From Paenibacillus shirakamiensis (GTDB lineage Bacteria; Bacillota; Bacilli; Paenibacillales; Paenibacillaceae): 64,000 bases of DNA. Of the stretch, positions 29,295 to 39,437 are shown one piece after another. The position numbers and the translations under genes are program-made. Positions within the stretch are counted from its first letter, which is position 1; every line of letters begins with the position of its first letter. The notes beneath the pieces are model-generated. The model was not told the origin of the DNA. It saw only the letters and a program-made list of their open reading frames with translations, and did not search any database. The stretch is from NCBI RefSeq assembly GCF_017874255.1, contig NZ_JAGGLD010000005.1, positions 1 to 64,000 of the forward strand, written 5' to 3'.

Positions 29295-30746
29295 CTGAGA
29301 AAAGCTCATATTTTAACCATATGTTTGGCCATTATTATTCTCCTCTGGGCATTAGGATTCGGACTCCTTGAACTGTATGCCCACCGGGGCACTGTTCCCT
29401 CAGGTGTGAAGATCGGTTCTACCGAGATTGGCGGACTGCCTTTTGAAGAAGCTAAGCAGGCTGTAGAGCAAGAGCAGCAGCGAATTCGCGCAGGTCAAGT
29501 TAACTATTATGTTCCGGCCATCTCCGGGAATGCTCCCGCCCATATTCGCATGAACTGGGAGCAAAGTGGTGTTGATTATTCATCGGAAGAACTGGCTCAG
29601 GAATTAAGCAAATTAAACGGAGGTACGCTTTGGAATCGGGTTAAAACACGGTGGTATTTCCCAAAGCAGTGGCAATATACCGTACGCTGGGACCGAAAGA
29701 AACTAACTAGTGTACTAAGTCCATCCTGGGAAAAGAAACAATTCGGATCACCCATTAATGCACGCCGTATTCTGCTGGCTAATGATACGTTTCGTTATGA
29801 GGCAGGTTCTTCGGCAATTCGAATAGACTGGTCTACTTTGAACGAATCCTTTCGCAAGGCTATCCCAAAGACCTCTCAGGATGCTTTTCATGATAAGACC
29901 CTAGAAATCCCCCTATGGGATGCCCCCCCTGCTGTTACGCTCGACATTCTTAAGGAGCAAGGAATTGATCATAAATTGACGGAATTCCAGACACATCTAA
30001 CCACCAGTACTGAAGGTAGAGTGCATAATGTAGAGGCTGCCTCGCAGATTATCGACGGGATGCTTTTGGCTCCTGGAGAAGTGTTTGATTATAGCAAGGT
30101 GGTTGAACGAGCTGAGCACACGTATGGTTTTCAGCCCGCCCCTGTTATTTTTCAAGGCAGACTTATCCCGGGTATTGGAGGAGGCATTTGTCAGGTATCC
30201 AGTACGTTATACGGGGCCGCTATACGAGCGGGGCTTCAGATTGTAGAGCGTCGTAATCACTCTCTGCCTGTAAGTTACCTGCCGAAAGGACAAGATGCTA
30301 CGTTTGCAAAAGGATATATTAACTTTAAATTCCGAAATACTACATCACATTATGTACTTATTCACAGTCAGGTCGAGGATCTTAAGCTTAGCGTGAAACT
30401 TTTTGGAGATCTGCCTGAAGATGAGCATTATGAGATTACCTCCAAAGTTATTGAGGAAATTCAAGCCCAGAATAAGTATGTGGCGAATGCTGCGCTTCCT
30501 GCTGGGAGCAGTCAGCTTATTCAGCCAGGCAAACCAGGCTATATTGTAGAGACTTACCGTACGAAATGGATTCAAGGTAAACCTAAAGCTCCTGAGCGTA
30601 TCTCTAGAGATACGTATCCTGCCCAGCCGAATCTCATCGGAGTCCATCATATCCCGACCGATCCGGGCAGTGAGAGTGTGCCACGTCCTAGTAAAGATCG
30701 TATTCTCGAAGATGGCGTCAGCAGCCTACTCATCCCATATAGTTGA
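29295..30746 (+). CDS. VanW-family protein, membrane-anchored
   Basis: About 483 residues from the chosen start. An N-terminal membrane helix (about 5-27), a peptidoglycan-binding-domain-like extracellular stretch (about 35-225), a VanW domain (about 235-380, with PGEVFDYS and GGGICQVSSTLY) and a G5-like tail. VanW proteins are tied to the wall and to vancomycin clusters, but their reaction is unknown. No ATG is in frame near the start. A TTG at 29232 lacks a ribosome site, whereas AAAGGGG sits 8 bases before CTG 29295 (ATT at 29292 is the alternative). Divergent from ftsE and sharing its upstream region. Confidence 0.82.
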   Translation: MRKAHILTICLAIIILLWALGFGLLELYAHRGTVPSGVKIGSTEIGGLPFEEAKQAVEQEQQRIRAGQVNYYVPAISGNAPAHIRMNWEQSGVDYSSEELAQELSKLNGGTLWNRVKTRWYFPKQWQYTVRWDRKKLTSVLSPSWEKKQFGSPINARRILLANDTFRYEAGSSAIRIDWSTLNESFRKAIPKTSQDAFHDKTLEIPLWDAPPAVTLDILKEQGIDHKLTEFQTHLTTSTEGRVHNVEAASQIIDGMLLAPGEVFDYSKVVERAEHTYGFQPAPVIFQGRLIPGIGGGICQVSSTLYGAAIRAGLQIVERRNHSLPVSYLPKGQDATFAKGYINFKFRNTTSHYVLIHSQVEDLKLSVKLFGDLPEDEHYEITSKVIEEIQAQNKYVANAALPAGSSQLIQPGKPGYIVETYRTKWIQGKPKAPERISRDTYPAQPNLIGVHHIPTDPGSESVPRPSKDRILEDGVSSLLIPYS

Positions 30747-30912
30747 AAATTTCCTAGTTATTAACACAAAGTGTTATTGCGCACACTGAGTCAACCAGCG
30801 TAGGACTGTAATCGCATACAAAATAATGACCCTTCCTTGAGCCTGTTCTTTGCTCTCAAACTGTGATATACCTGTATCAGAGCTTTGAAAACTTCACAGG
30901 ACATGAAAGGAA

Positions 30913-32127
30913 TTGATTGTCATTACATCCTCATCTTCAGCTACTACAAAACGAATGGCCCAAGCTGGACTCTGGACCCTTGTGCCCGGCATCATTTTGG
31001 TAGCGACTACACTTCGGGCGCCGATAACCGCGGTAGGCCCTTTAACGGATACCCTTCGTTCAGCTACTTCTCTGTCTCACACATTATTAGGTATGCTTAC
31101 TACGCTTCCGTTGTTAGCATTTGCCTTGATCTCACCACTAGCACCCAAGCTTGGAAGACGTCTAGGCATGGAACGTACAATGTTTTTGGCATTAATCCTG
31201 CTTCTCTTCGGAATTCTTATTAGATCTTTACCTTCTACTATATTCCTTTTTTTGGGAACGGCCATGCTTGGAGCAGCTATTGCTGTGAACAATGTGTTAC
31301 TTCCAAGCCTAATCAAACGGGAATTTACTACACAGGTAGGCACCATGACGGGGTTATACTCCTTCTCCATGAATTTGTTCGCCGCACTCTCATCCGGTCT
31401 TAGTATTCCACTATCGACCACATTAGGTCTAGGATGGCGCGGAGCACTAGGAATCTGGGCCATTTTGGCAGTGCTTGCTATGATTGCATGGATTCCGCAG
31501 CAGCGGGGACAACAACATAAAGCTCAAGTGGCCGCCACTCAGCCCGCTTCTACGTCAAGCTTATGGAAATCTCCTCTCGCGTGGACGATTACGCTATTGA
31601 TGGGTTTTCAATCCGTTACATTTTATGTCGGCATCGCATGGATTCCAGAAATATTGCAGCAACGAGGATTATCGGCTTCATCAGCAGGCTGGATGCTGTC
31701 CCTGATGCAGTTCGTCAGTCTTCCTGGTTCATTTCTCATCCCGGTTATTGCCGGTCGCATGAAAAGTCAGCGCAGTATAAGTACAGGCGTAGCCATCCTC
31801 TATATCATTGGTTACACCGGGCTTCTCCTCAGCGGAAGCTCATGGCTTGCTTTATGGATGATTTTGATTGGTGTTGCGGGCGGATGTAGCTTCAGTCTAG
31901 TTATTATCCTATTCTCTTTACGTACACGAACGACGGAACAAGCTGCAGAACTTTCGGGAATGGCTCAATCATTTGGCTATTTATTAGCTGCTGCGGGTCC
32001 TCCGTTGTTCGGACTTATTCACGATATGACAGGAAGCTGGACCGCTCCATTAATCTTGCTCGTTGTTATTTCATGTATCATCTTGTTATGTGGTCTGAGT
32101 GCGGGACGCAATCGAGTCATATCCTAA
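30913..32127 (+). CDS. MFS transporter, CynX/NimT type
   Basis: A 404-residue protein with about 12 membrane helices. The segments LRAPITAVGPL near residue 34 and NNVLLPSLIKREF near 125 are typical of the CynX/NimT subfamily (cyanate, 2-nitroimidazole and unidentified anions). Uptake or efflux and the substrate cannot be told. The TTG start at 30913 is only a few bases after GAAAGG; an alternative is a later start such as ATG 30955. It appears to be a single gene. A 15-base inverted repeat TAACACAAAGTGTTA lies upstream at 30762-30776. Confidence 0.8.
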   Translation: MIVITSSSSATTKRMAQAGLWTLVPGIILVATTLRAPITAVGPLTDTLRSATSLSHTLLGMLTTLPLLAFALISPLAPKLGRRLGMERTMFLALILLLFGILIRSLPSTIFLFLGTAMLGAAIAVNNVLLPSLIKREFTTQVGTMTGLYSFSMNLFAALSSGLSIPLSTTLGLGWRGALGIWAILAVLAMIAWIPQQRGQQHKAQVAATQPASTSSLWKSPLAWTITLLMGFQSVTFYVGIAWIPEILQQRGLSASSAGWMLSLMQFVSLPGSFLIPVIAGRMKSQRSISTGVAILYIIGYTGLLLSGSSWLALWMILIGVAGGCSFSLVIILFSLRTRTTEQAAELSGMAQSFGYLLAAAGPPLFGLIHDMTGSWTAPLILLVVISCIILLCGLSAGRNRVIS

Positions 32128-32200
32128 GCCGTAGATCTGTATGTTGGGGATTAATTAACGGTATTGTCCCTAATTTTGAATATAAGAATATAAGTTGACT

Positions 32201-32239
32201 ACAAACACCCTGTTTCCTAAATGGAAGCAGGGTGTTTGT
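32201..32239. terminator. Bidirectional hairpin between convergent MFS genes
   Basis: ACAAACACCCTG pairs with CAGGGTGTTTGT around a TTCC/GGAA inner stem: a nearly perfect 16-bp stem. The U runs are broken, but the position between convergent genes supports a terminator. Confidence 0.75.
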
Positions 32240-32310
32240 TAGTTCTTGTTATGTTTTAAGCTGATATTGGATAGTGATACTGGATTGCAGAAGTAGCTCA
32301 GCTTCACTCC

Positions 32311-33870
32311 TTAATGAGTAGCTGTATACTCAGAGGAACTCTGCACACTCTCAGGCTCCATTTTATCACGACCCATGAAGAAGGCTGCTAGTAGTGCTAA
32401 CCCTGCTGGAATGACAGCCCAGACGAAGGTATCTACAATGGAGGTAGACATCGAAGCCGTAATTTTATCGAGAATTTGAGGCGGAATCAATTTCCTTGCT
32501 TCAGGAGATAAAAGAGCATGTGGATCTTTAAGATCAAGCCCCGGAGGTAAAGCGATTGAACTCCCACCTTCTTCCGCCCCCGCAAAACTATCGGTTAATT
32601 TTCTAGTAAACAGATGACTTTGCACAATACCGAACACCGTAATGCCAAGTGTCATTCCAAGGGATCTTAAGAAATTCATCGTTGAACTTGCTGCACCACG
32701 CTCTCTTGGAGATACCGAGTTCATTGCCGCATTACTAAGAACCGAGAAGGAAGCTCCAATGCCTGAACCTATTAAGATCATATAAAAACGAACGGTCCAA
32801 AGAGATGTATTGCTATCTAGCGTAGTTAACAAGTAGAGGCCAATTAGCAATAGGGCAAGCGTAGGGATCATAATCGTCCGATATCGCACTTTGTTCATCA
32901 AAAATCCACCCATGGTAGCCGTTACTACAGAACCCAACATCATAGGAAGTAGGACTAGACCCGAGTTGGTTGGCTTGCCTCCAAGTACACCTTGTATAAA
33001 GATCGGAATGTAGACCGAAGCCGTAATGAACGCCGCACCACTAAAGATCCCAATCAGGTTACTTGACCAGTACACCTGTTTTTTGAACATGCCGAACGAT
33101 ATAATAGGCTCCTTGACTAAGCGTTCTACCAACACAAATATGATGGCTAAGACAGCGAATAGACCAAAGAGACTAAGAATTTGCCATGAATCCCACGCGA
33201 ACTTTTTTCCACCAAGTTCCAAAGCAAACATCAAGCTAATTACTGCGCCTACCAGTGTAACAGCGCCAGTCCAGTCAATCTGCTGTTTCGAATGCTCATG
33301 AGATTCTCTATAGAAGAACGCAATGAACACAAAGGCAAGCAGACCGAGTGGCAAGTTAATATAAAAGATCCATTCCCACTGTGCATATTCTGTCAAATAC
33401 GCTCCAAGTAAAGGTCCGAATATACTAGAGAGGCCAAAAACTGCTCCGAACAAGCCACCTAACTTTCCACGCATTTCCGCAGGAACAGCATCGAACATAA
33501 TCGTAAAGGCAATTGGCACCAATGCCCCTCCGCCAATCCCTTGAATGGCCCGGTACATACTTAGCTGGACAATGGAAGTTGCCGTACCACAAAGAGCGGA
33601 ACCAATCATAAATACAATAATTCCGAACACAAAAAACTTTTTGCGCCCGTACATATCTGACAATTTCCCAAAGATCGGCATACCGGCCATTTCTGCAACC
33701 ATGTAGGCCGAAGTTACCCATACAAATTTATCCAGTCCTCCTAACTTACCAACAATATCCCCCATTGCTGTGGCAACGATTGTATTGTCCATGGAGGCCA
33801 TCAGTATGCCTAGCAGCAGTCCAGCCAAGACAAGGCCCATATTTTTAGTTTTCTTTTGTGCGTGATCCAT
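32311..33870 (-). CDS. Multidrug MFS transporter, DHA2 (14-helix) family
   Basis: 519 residues, about 14 membrane helices. The family motifs are seen: an acidic residue in helix 1 (LMASMDNTIV), motif A GKLSDMYGRKK near 66-76 and motif C GPLLGAYLTEYAQWEWIFYIN near 155-175 (given here in two parts: GPLLGAYL and WEWIFYIN). Members such as EmrB, LmrB and MdtP export drugs and lipophilic compounds by proton exchange. Start ATG after GAAGGGA. No TetR- or MarR-type regulator lies beside it, so the signal it responds to is not visible. Confidence 0.87.
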   Translation of the reverse strand: MDHAQKKTKNMGLVLAGLLLGILMASMDNTIVATAMGDIVGKLGGLDKFVWVTSAYMVAEMAGMPIFGKLSDMYGRKKFFVFGIIVFMIGSALCGTATSIVQLSMYRAIQGIGGGALVPIAFTIMFDAVPAEMRGKLGGLFGAVFGLSSIFGPLLGAYLTEYAQWEWIFYINLPLGLLAFVFIAFFYRESHEHSKQQIDWTGAVTLVGAVISLMFALELGGKKFAWDSWQILSLFGLFAVLAIIFVLVERLVKEPIISFGMFKKQVYWSSNLIGIFSGAAFITASVYIPIFIQGVLGGKPTNSGLVLLPMMLGSVVTATMGGFLMNKVRYRTIMIPTLALLLIGLYLLTTLDSNTSLWTVRFYMILIGSGIGASFSVLSNAAMNSVSPRERGAASSTMNFLRSLGMTLGITVFGIVQSHLFTRKLTDSFAGAEEGGSSIALPPGLDLKDPHALLSPEARKLIPPQILDKITASMSTSIVDTFVWAVIPAGLALLAAFFMGRDKMEPESVQSSSEYTATH

Positions 33871-33988
33871 AAATTAAGTTATCCCTTCTCTCCATTTTTT
33901 GTGTGTCTCCCCTAATTCCAAAAACATACTCTACCGTTCATTTTGTCCCTGTTGCATCATCTATTATAGCGGCGCATAGTATTTCTAC

Positions 33989-34007
33989 CATCCGCCTTGG
34001 GGCGGAT
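33989..34007. terminator. Perfect hairpin just after the bactofilin gene
   Basis: ATCCGCC-N4-GGCGGAT, a 7-bp GC-rich stem, 11 bases past the bactofilin stop. There is no U run, so it could equally be a transcript 3' end stabiliser or an operator for the MFS gene downstream. Confidence 0.35.
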
Positions 34008-34017
34008 ATATCTAACG

Positions 34018-34740
34018 TTACACGCGAACTGCACGCGACACATCCGACTTAGGATCAGCCTCATAACTTTCCTTATACTCCACCAAATCGACCTCGCATC
34101 CCGCTCCAATTCGTATTCGATTCCCCCGAATCACTCGTGCTTTCGTGAACTCTACATCAATGTCATCTCCCTCAATGATATCTGTCTCTAAATAGGAGAA
34201 TTTCCCTGTAATTTTACCTAGAATGCCATATAAGGAACCCCGTTTACGCACTGTAATTTGCTCTACACCAATTTCTCTAGCACTACATCCCCCATTGAGT
34301 TCCATATGGATCGTCCCTGCATTTAGTAATCCGCTTACTTTGAGACTACCGTGTACCTCAATGACTTCATACTGCATATCCCCTTGGACTTTGAGGGAGC
34401 CATTAACCTCTGCTTTCTCACCGTTTGCTCCCCGCAGTCCAGTCAGCATCCCATTAATATCAAGATGATCTATACGTATCTCATCGCGAACCTTCAGCAT
34501 TCCATCTACACGAAGAGAACCTCCTTCTAAGCACCCATCTACGTTTCCTGATCCATTCACACTCATTTGATTCTTCACCTGTACATTCCTGAGCTTCACG
34601 GTACCATTGCACTCTATCTCTTCACAGATGAGGTTCCCGTTCACTCGGCCCACCCCATCGATACTAATAAGAGCATAATTCCCACCAGGATATGTTCCTA
34701 CCCCACTAATTCGCAGATCGCCTAACGCTTGTTCTCTCAT
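34018..34740 (-). CDS. Bactofilin-family polymer-forming protein (YhbE/YhbF-like)
   Basis: 240 residues with a regular alternation of Gly- and Val-rich short strands (ISGVGT, VNGNLI, VNGSGNVDG, VNGSLKVQG, VHGSLKVSG), the mark of a right-handed beta-helix. Bactofilins polymerise into filaments without nucleotide and organise wall enzymes or, for B. subtilis BacE and BacF (YhbE, YhbF), flagellar assembly. It is longer than classic bactofilins (about 150) and close to YhbF-type proteins. The start overlaps the yhbD stop by four bases (ATGA). Confidence 0.75.
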   Translation of the reverse strand: MREQALGDLRISGVGTYPGGNYALISIDGVGRVNGNLICEEIECNGTVKLRNVQVKNQMSVNGSGNVDGCLEGGSLRVDGMLKVRDEIRIDHLDINGMLTGLRGANGEKAEVNGSLKVQGDMQYEVIEVHGSLKVSGLLNAGTIHMELNGGCSAREIGVEQITVRKRGSLYGILGKITGKFSYLETDIIEGDDIDVEFTKARVIRGNRIRIGAGCEVDLVEYKESYEADPKSDVSRAVRV

Positions 34741-35378
34741 TCTTCTCTTCCTCCTTCATTTAATAGTAATTTAAGTTCTTCCGTTGCTTCGGCAAAGGGT
34801 ATCCGTACCACTTCTTTGATTAAGTTATCGAAATATATCTCTTGATTCTGAGGAACCAGTAGACACATAGAGACACCCATTTTTCTAGTAAGGACAAGTT
34901 CATATTTCCCTTCAGAGCAGGTAAAAAAATGTGATTCTAAGGTCTCTATGATCATCGTCCCCTCTTGCAAGGAGATCATGCCACTGTGCAATAACTTATG
35001 CAGAATAAATATCCTCAACATCTGGTCAAAAGGAAAATTCCCTTCGTGCGAAACGATGGTCAGATATAATTCTAACGTAGAACTCGCAACAATGTTACGT
35101 TCTATTATTGCTCCTGCACTTAAGGAGATTTCAGTAAGCTGAGGGGAGAAGACATCGGCCAGTGCATCTAGGGATAATTCATCTTTCATGTTCAAAATTT
35201 TATCTATACGAGATAGAATCGAAGCTTTGGGGAAGAATGTCTCTTGACCTGTAAAGGATGACTTACGGATGAACCATTCCTCTGGGATTAGATTTTTTCG
35301 CTTCCACCTATATAGCTGTCCATAAGAAATTCCTGTAAGATCAAGCAATTCCTTTTTGGATATCAGTGGTTCTGTCAT
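34737..35378 (-). CDS. yhbD: YhbD-like protein with MerR-type N-terminal helix-turn-helix (DUF4004)
   Basis: 213 residues. The N-terminus (KKELLDLTGISYGQLYRWKRK, residues 8-28, given as KKELLDLTGI and YGQLYRWKRK) is a MerR-like winged HTH; the rest has the DUF4004 look. In B. subtilis yhbD precedes the bactofilin genes yhbE-yhbF, as here. The start at 35378 is fixed by AAGGAGG 7 bases upstream; the longer frame to 35540 has no site. A palindrome lies within the long spacer of its presumed promoter, suggesting self-regulation. The partner bactofilin overlaps by four bases. Confidence 0.75.
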   Translation of the reverse strand: MTEPLISKKELLDLTGISYGQLYRWKRKNLIPEEWFIRKSSFTGQETFFPKASILSRIDKILNMKDELSLDALADVFSPQLTEISLSAGAIIERNIVASSTLELYLTIVSHEGNFPFDQMLRIFILHKLLHSGMISLQEGTMIIETLESHFFTCSEGKYELVLTRKMGVSMCLLVPQNQEIYFDNLIKEVVRIPFAEATEELKLLLNEGGREE

Positions 35379-35402
35379 TTTACAACCTCCTTGATTATAA
35401 AT

Positions 35403-35433
35403 ATAATGTAACATAACATTGTTACGTTGTAAA
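35403..35433 (-). promoter_or_regulatory. yhbD promoter with MerR-like operator in the spacer
   Basis: Minus strand TTTACA-N19-CATTAT, with the imperfect palindrome GTAACAATGTTATGTTAC (35408-35425) filling the spacer. A 19-base spacer with a dyad is the layout used by MerR-family regulators. The -10 is weak. Confidence 0.45.
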
Positions 35434-35480
35434 TAAAATATATTCTTTTTTAGCATGTATTCACACTTTGATTTCAAAAT

Positions 35481-35529
35481 AAAAATAAAAAAGCACACAC
35501 GGTCACAACTTTCGTTGTTCCATGCATGC
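35481..35529 (-). terminator. Terminator of the arginine run (after argH)
   Basis: Minus-strand hairpin with outer arms GCATGCATGG and CCGTGTGTGC (including G-U pairs) and inner ACAAC/GTTGT, followed by TTTTTTATTTTT. Confidence 0.75.
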
Positions 35530-35559
35530 TTCATTAACAACTAGCGCTTCTTTTCCGGC

Positions 35560-36978
35560 CTACTCTAAGCCAATGGATTCCATCTTCGCCAACCACTCAC
35601 TCGTCTCTGCGAGCTTCGCTTCAGCGCGGGCAATCGCTGCCTTCACTTGAGGAGTTGCCGTACCCCCATACACATTACGTGCATCCACAACGGTCTCAGG
35701 TTGAAGAACTTGATAGATGCTATCGTCGAACAGGGTAGAGAACTGCTGGAATTCTTCCAAAGTTAAATCTAACAGATACTTTTGATTCTGAATGCAATAG
35801 AGCACAGTCTTTCCGATGACCTCATGTGCTTGACGGAAAGGTAAACCTTTGCCCACTAAGAAGTCGGCGATATCGGTCGCATTGGAAAAATCCTGATTGA
35901 CCGCTTCACGCATCCGGCCTGTGTTGACCTTCATGGTAGCAATCATAGGAGCAAATAATTGCAAAGCTCCTTGCAACGTAGCCACCGTGTCGAACATGCC
36001 TTCCTTATCTTCCTGCATATCTTTGTTATACGCCAAAGGAAGAGACTTCAACACAGTTAATAGTCCAAATAAGTTACCATATACACGGCCCGTTTTGCCT
36101 CTTACCAGTTCGGCAACATCTGGATTTTTCTTCTGCGGCATAATACTGCTACCTGTACAGAACGCATCATCAAGTTCCACAAAACGGAATTCTGTGCTGC
36201 TCCAAAGGACGAGCTCTTCACTTAGACGAGATAGATGCATCATAATCGCCGAGCCATTCGATAAAAATTCCAAGATGAAATCTCGATCGCTTACAGCATC
36301 CAGACTATTTTCATAGACCGCATCAAAATGCAATTGCTCCGCCACATAATGGCGGTCAATCGGGAATGTCGTCCCGGCCAGCGCACCCGCACCCAAGGGG
36401 AGCACATTAATCCGCTTGTAACTGTCCTGCAAACGCTCAATATCCCGTCCGAACATAGAGACATACGCCATCAAGTGATGAGCAAAAAGAATCGGCTGAG
36501 CCCGCTGTAAATGGGTATAACCCGGTACAATCGTAGCTGTATGCGCCTGCGCTTGCGTAATCAAAGCTTCTTGAACCCGTTTGAGTAGCTCTACAAATTC
36601 AACAACCCGCTTACGTAAGTACAAATGCATATCGGTCGCTACTTGGTCGTTCCGACTGCGACCCGTATGAAGCTTTCCGCCCACAGGACCGATGGCTTCA
36701 ATTAGATTCTTCTCAATATTCATATGGATATCTTCATCCGATACGGAATATTCCAATTCTCCACTGCGGATCTTATCCAATACTTGAAGCAATCCTTCTT
36801 TTATACGATCCACATCTTCTACTGGAACAATTCCGCATTTTCCAAGCATGGAAACATGGGCTAGACTGCCCTGAATATCCTCTTCTGCTAGCGCTTTATC
36901 GAAATGGATAGAGGCTGTATACTCCTCTACCAGCTTGTTAGTCTGCTTCGTGAAACGTCCACCCCAAAGCTTGCTCAC
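35560..36978 (-). CDS. argH: Argininosuccinate lyase
   Basis: A 472-residue enzyme that splits argininosuccinate into arginine and fumarate, the last step of the pathway. The family signature [12 protein letters not shown] is present with its catalytic Ser, along with HTGRSRNDQ and TRxxP-type motifs. A GTG at 36987 would add three residues; the GTG at 36978 has AGGGAG 8 bases upstream and gives MSKLWGGRF, aligning with B. subtilis ArgH, so it is chosen. Last gene of the arginine run, 152 bases after argG. Confidence 0.97.
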   Translation of the reverse strand: MSKLWGGRFTKQTNKLVEEYTASIHFDKALAEEDIQGSLAHVSMLGKCGIVPVEDVDRIKEGLLQVLDKIRSGELEYSVSDEDIHMNIEKNLIEAIGPVGGKLHTGRSRNDQVATDMHLYLRKRVVEFVELLKRVQEALITQAQAHTATIVPGYTHLQRAQPILFAHHLMAYVSMFGRDIERLQDSYKRINVLPLGAGALAGTTFPIDRHYVAEQLHFDAVYENSLDAVSDRDFILEFLSNGSAIMMHLSRLSEELVLWSSTEFRFVELDDAFCTGSSIMPQKKNPDVAELVRGKTGRVYGNLFGLLTVLKSLPLAYNKDMQEDKEGMFDTVATLQGALQLFAPMIATMKVNTGRMREAVNQDFSNATDIADFLVGKGLPFRQAHEVIGKTVLYCIQNQKYLLDLTLEEFQQFSTLFDDSIYQVLQPETVVDARNVYGGTATPQVKAAIARAEAKLAETSEWLAKMESIGLE

Positions 36979-37008
36979 CGAATTCACTCCCTAAGTTCTG
37001 ATATCAGA

Positions 37009-37048
37009 CTGCAGGCCGCCCTTATAGATTCAGAAGGAACGGCCGCAG
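37009..37048 (-). other. Imperfect hairpin between argG and argH
   Basis: Outer CTGC/GCAG and inner GGCCG/CGGCC arms on a 40-base stem-loop without a U run. It could slow transcription or protect the mRNA end between the two genes; no known motif. Confidence 0.4.
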
Positions 37049-37130
37049 ATCATGACTATAGATGGATGACTTTTTATTAGTTATTAAAGGTTTAATTGTG
37101 TTAGTTCTGGTTCTTACAACTATACGCAGA

Positions 37131-38366
37131 TTACTTCTGGTTCTGCTCTACCCCGGAGTTCACTTTCAAACGTAGCGCATTCAAGCGAATGAAGCCCGTT
37201 GCATCTCCTTGGTCATAAGCTTGCGTCGGATCGGCTTCCATCGTAGCAATCTCGGGATTGTACAAGCTCACAGGGCTCTTCACCCCAGCAGCGATGACAT
37301 TGCCTTTATATAATTTCAGACGTACCGTACCGGACACATTACGCTGACTTTCGGTAACCAGAGCTTGCAAGGCAAGACGCTCAGGAGCGAACCAGAAGCC
37401 ATTATATACAAGTGTACTGTAACGCGTAATTAAGCTGTCACGTAGATTCATAACTTCACGATCTAGCGTTAAGGATTCCATTTTACGATGAGCTGCAAAA
37501 AGGATTGCGCCTCCCGGTGTCTCATAGACGCCGCGGCTCTTCATGCCGACGAAACGGTTCTCTACCATATCGACACGTCCAATTCCATGCTTACCGCCCA
37601 GTTCATTCAACTGTTCCATCACTTCAAGGGGACTCAGTTCCTTGCCATTTATAGCAACCACATCGCCTTGTGCAAATTCAAGCTCAATCATCTCCGCTTG
37701 ATCTGGTGCATCTTCTGGATCTACAGATAATAAGTACATCCCTTTGCTCTCTGCATCACTTGCATCGAACCAAGGATCTTCCAGTACACCACTCTCATAA
37801 CTAATATGAAGCAAGTTGCGATCGGTTGAATACGGCTTAGCTGCCGAAGCAGTAACAGGAATTCCATGCTTCTCCGCAAAAGCAATCATCTCTGCGCGGC
37901 CTGGGAATTCCTCGCGGAACTCAGGCAGGCGCCAAGGGGCAATCACGGCAATTTCGGGTGCGAGAGCAGCCGCAGCTAACTCAAATCGAACCTGGTCATT
38001 CCCTTTACCTGTAGCACCATGAGCAATGGCTGTCGCGCCTTCAGCACGTGCAATCTCTACCATACGCTTAGCAATCAGTGGACGAGCAATGCTTGTCCCC
38101 AGAAGATATTGTCCTTCATATTGCGCTCCTGCTTGGAACATAGGATAAATGAAATCTTTTGCAAATTCATCACGCAGGTCATCAATATAGACTTTGGAAG
38201 CTCCGGTTGCGAGAGCCTTGGCTTCAAGACCATCCAACTCATCCTTTTGTCCGATATCTGCTGTAAACGCGATAATCTCTGCATCGTAAGTTTCTTTGAG
38301 CCATTTTAGTATAATAGATGTATCTAGGCCACCTGAATAGGCCAATACAATTTTTTCTTTAGCCAT
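37131..38366 (-). CDS. argG: Argininosuccinate synthase
   Basis: A 411-residue ligase that joins citrulline and aspartate at the cost of ATP. N-terminal PP-loop AYSGGLDTS (8-16), the [12 protein letters not shown] citrulline/aspartate motif near 117-128 and the conserved C-terminal half are intact. Length is usual (403-415). ATG with AAGGAGG about 12 bases upstream. It follows argF by 114 bases and precedes argH. Confidence 0.97.
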   Translation of the reverse strand: MAKEKIVLAYSGGLDTSIILKWLKETYDAEIIAFTADIGQKDELDGLEAKALATGASKVYIDDLRDEFAKDFIYPMFQAGAQYEGQYLLGTSIARPLIAKRMVEIARAEGATAIAHGATGKGNDQVRFELAAAALAPEIAVIAPWRLPEFREEFPGRAEMIAFAEKHGIPVTASAAKPYSTDRNLLHISYESGVLEDPWFDASDAESKGMYLLSVDPEDAPDQAEMIELEFAQGDVVAINGKELSPLEVMEQLNELGGKHGIGRVDMVENRFVGMKSRGVYETPGGAILFAAHRKMESLTLDREVMNLRDSLITRYSTLVYNGFWFAPERLALQALVTESQRNVSGTVRLKLYKGNVIAAGVKSPVSLYNPEIATMEADPTQAYDQGDATGFIRLNALRLKVNSGVEQNQK

Positions 38367-38480
38367 GATTGTTCAAGTCCTCCTTATTACTGTTCCTTTT
38401 TAGGGTCATCATTCTGCTGAGCAAGGTAGGACTGCCACATATGCTCGTATACCTACCTATATATGTTCATCAATCCTCTA

Positions 38481-39437
38481 CTAGCCAATCAACGCGGCCA
38501 TTAATGCCTTCTGAGCATGCAGGCGATTCTCGGCTTGATCGAAGATCAAAGAGTTGCGGCCATCAATTACGCCTTCACTTACCTCTTCGCCACGATGAGC
38601 AGGTAGACAGTGAAGGAACAAGTAGTCTGGCTTAGCCAGAGAGGCCAATGCTTCATTGACTTGATAGTCTTTGAACGCAGCTTCACGGATCTTCTGCTCT
38701 TCTTCAAATCCCATACTCGCCCATACATCCGTATAAATAATATCGGCATCCTGCACAGCTTCTGCTGCACTACGAACGAGCTCAATGCGTGCACCCGTCT
38801 CTTTGGCAATAGTGCGACTCTCAGCTACTACAGCAGCATCCGCTTCATACCCCTCTGGGCTAGCGATCCACACATCTACACCAAGCTTCGCACCGCCTAT
38901 TAGTAGAGAGTTCGCCATATTGTTGCCGTCTCCTACGAATGCTAGCTTCAAGCCCTTAAGTGTGCCTTTATGTTCAAGCACAGTTTGGAAGTCCGCCAAT
39001 ACTTGGCAGGGGTGTGCAAGATCACTCAAGCCATTAATGACAGGAACCGTAGCATGCTTAGCCAGTTCGACTACATTCTCGTGACCGAACGTACGAATCA
39101 TAATGCCGTCGAGATACCGAGACATGACTTGAGCAGTATCACTAATGGTCTCGCCGCGTCCCATTTGAATATCATTTTTGCTTAGGAACAGGGCATGCCC
39201 CCCTAATTGGTAAGTTCCAACTTCAAAAGAAACCCGAGTACGCGTCGAGGATTTTTCAAATATGAGTCCGACTGTCTTGCCTTTTAACGGTTGATACTCT
39301 TCTCCATTCTTATGCTTACGCTTAATTTCTATCGCAAAATCAAGCAGGTATTGTATTTCTTCCGAGCTGAAATCGGTAAGTTCAACACAGTCCCGCCCTT
39401 TTAAATTAAATTGTGTACCTAGTTCTGTTATGCTCAT
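38481..39437 (-). CDS. argF: Ornithine carbamoyltransferase
   Basis: A 318-residue transferase making citrulline from ornithine and carbamoyl phosphate. Carbamoyl phosphate motif STRTRVSF near 58-65, HPCQ near 139, and HCLPAHRGEEV near 274, all typical of the anabolic enzyme. Its ATG overlaps the argD stop by four bases. No carAB is seen in this run, unlike B. subtilis argCJBD-carAB-argF. Confidence 0.97.
   Translation of the reverse strand: MSITELGTQFNLKGRDCVELTDFSSEEIQYLLDFAIEIKRKHKNGEEYQPLKGKTVGLIFEKSSTRTRVSFEVGTYQLGGHALFLSKNDIQMGRGETISDTAQVMSRYLDGIMIRTFGHENVVELAKHATVPVINGLSDLAHPCQVLADFQTVLEHKGTLKGLKLAFVGDGNNMANSLLIGGAKLGVDVWIASPEGYEADAAVVAESRTIAKETGARIELVRSAAEAVQDADIIYTDVWASMGFEEEQKIREAAFKDYQVNEALASLAKPDYLFLHCLPAHRGEEVSEGVIDGRNSLIFDQAENRLHAQKALMAALIG

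Noticed and set aside
30762-30776. Inverted repeat TAACACAAAGTGTTA after the VanW gene
   Set aside because: A short dyad without a U run or nearby promoter; could be a weak operator for the CynX-type gene, but nothing supports it.
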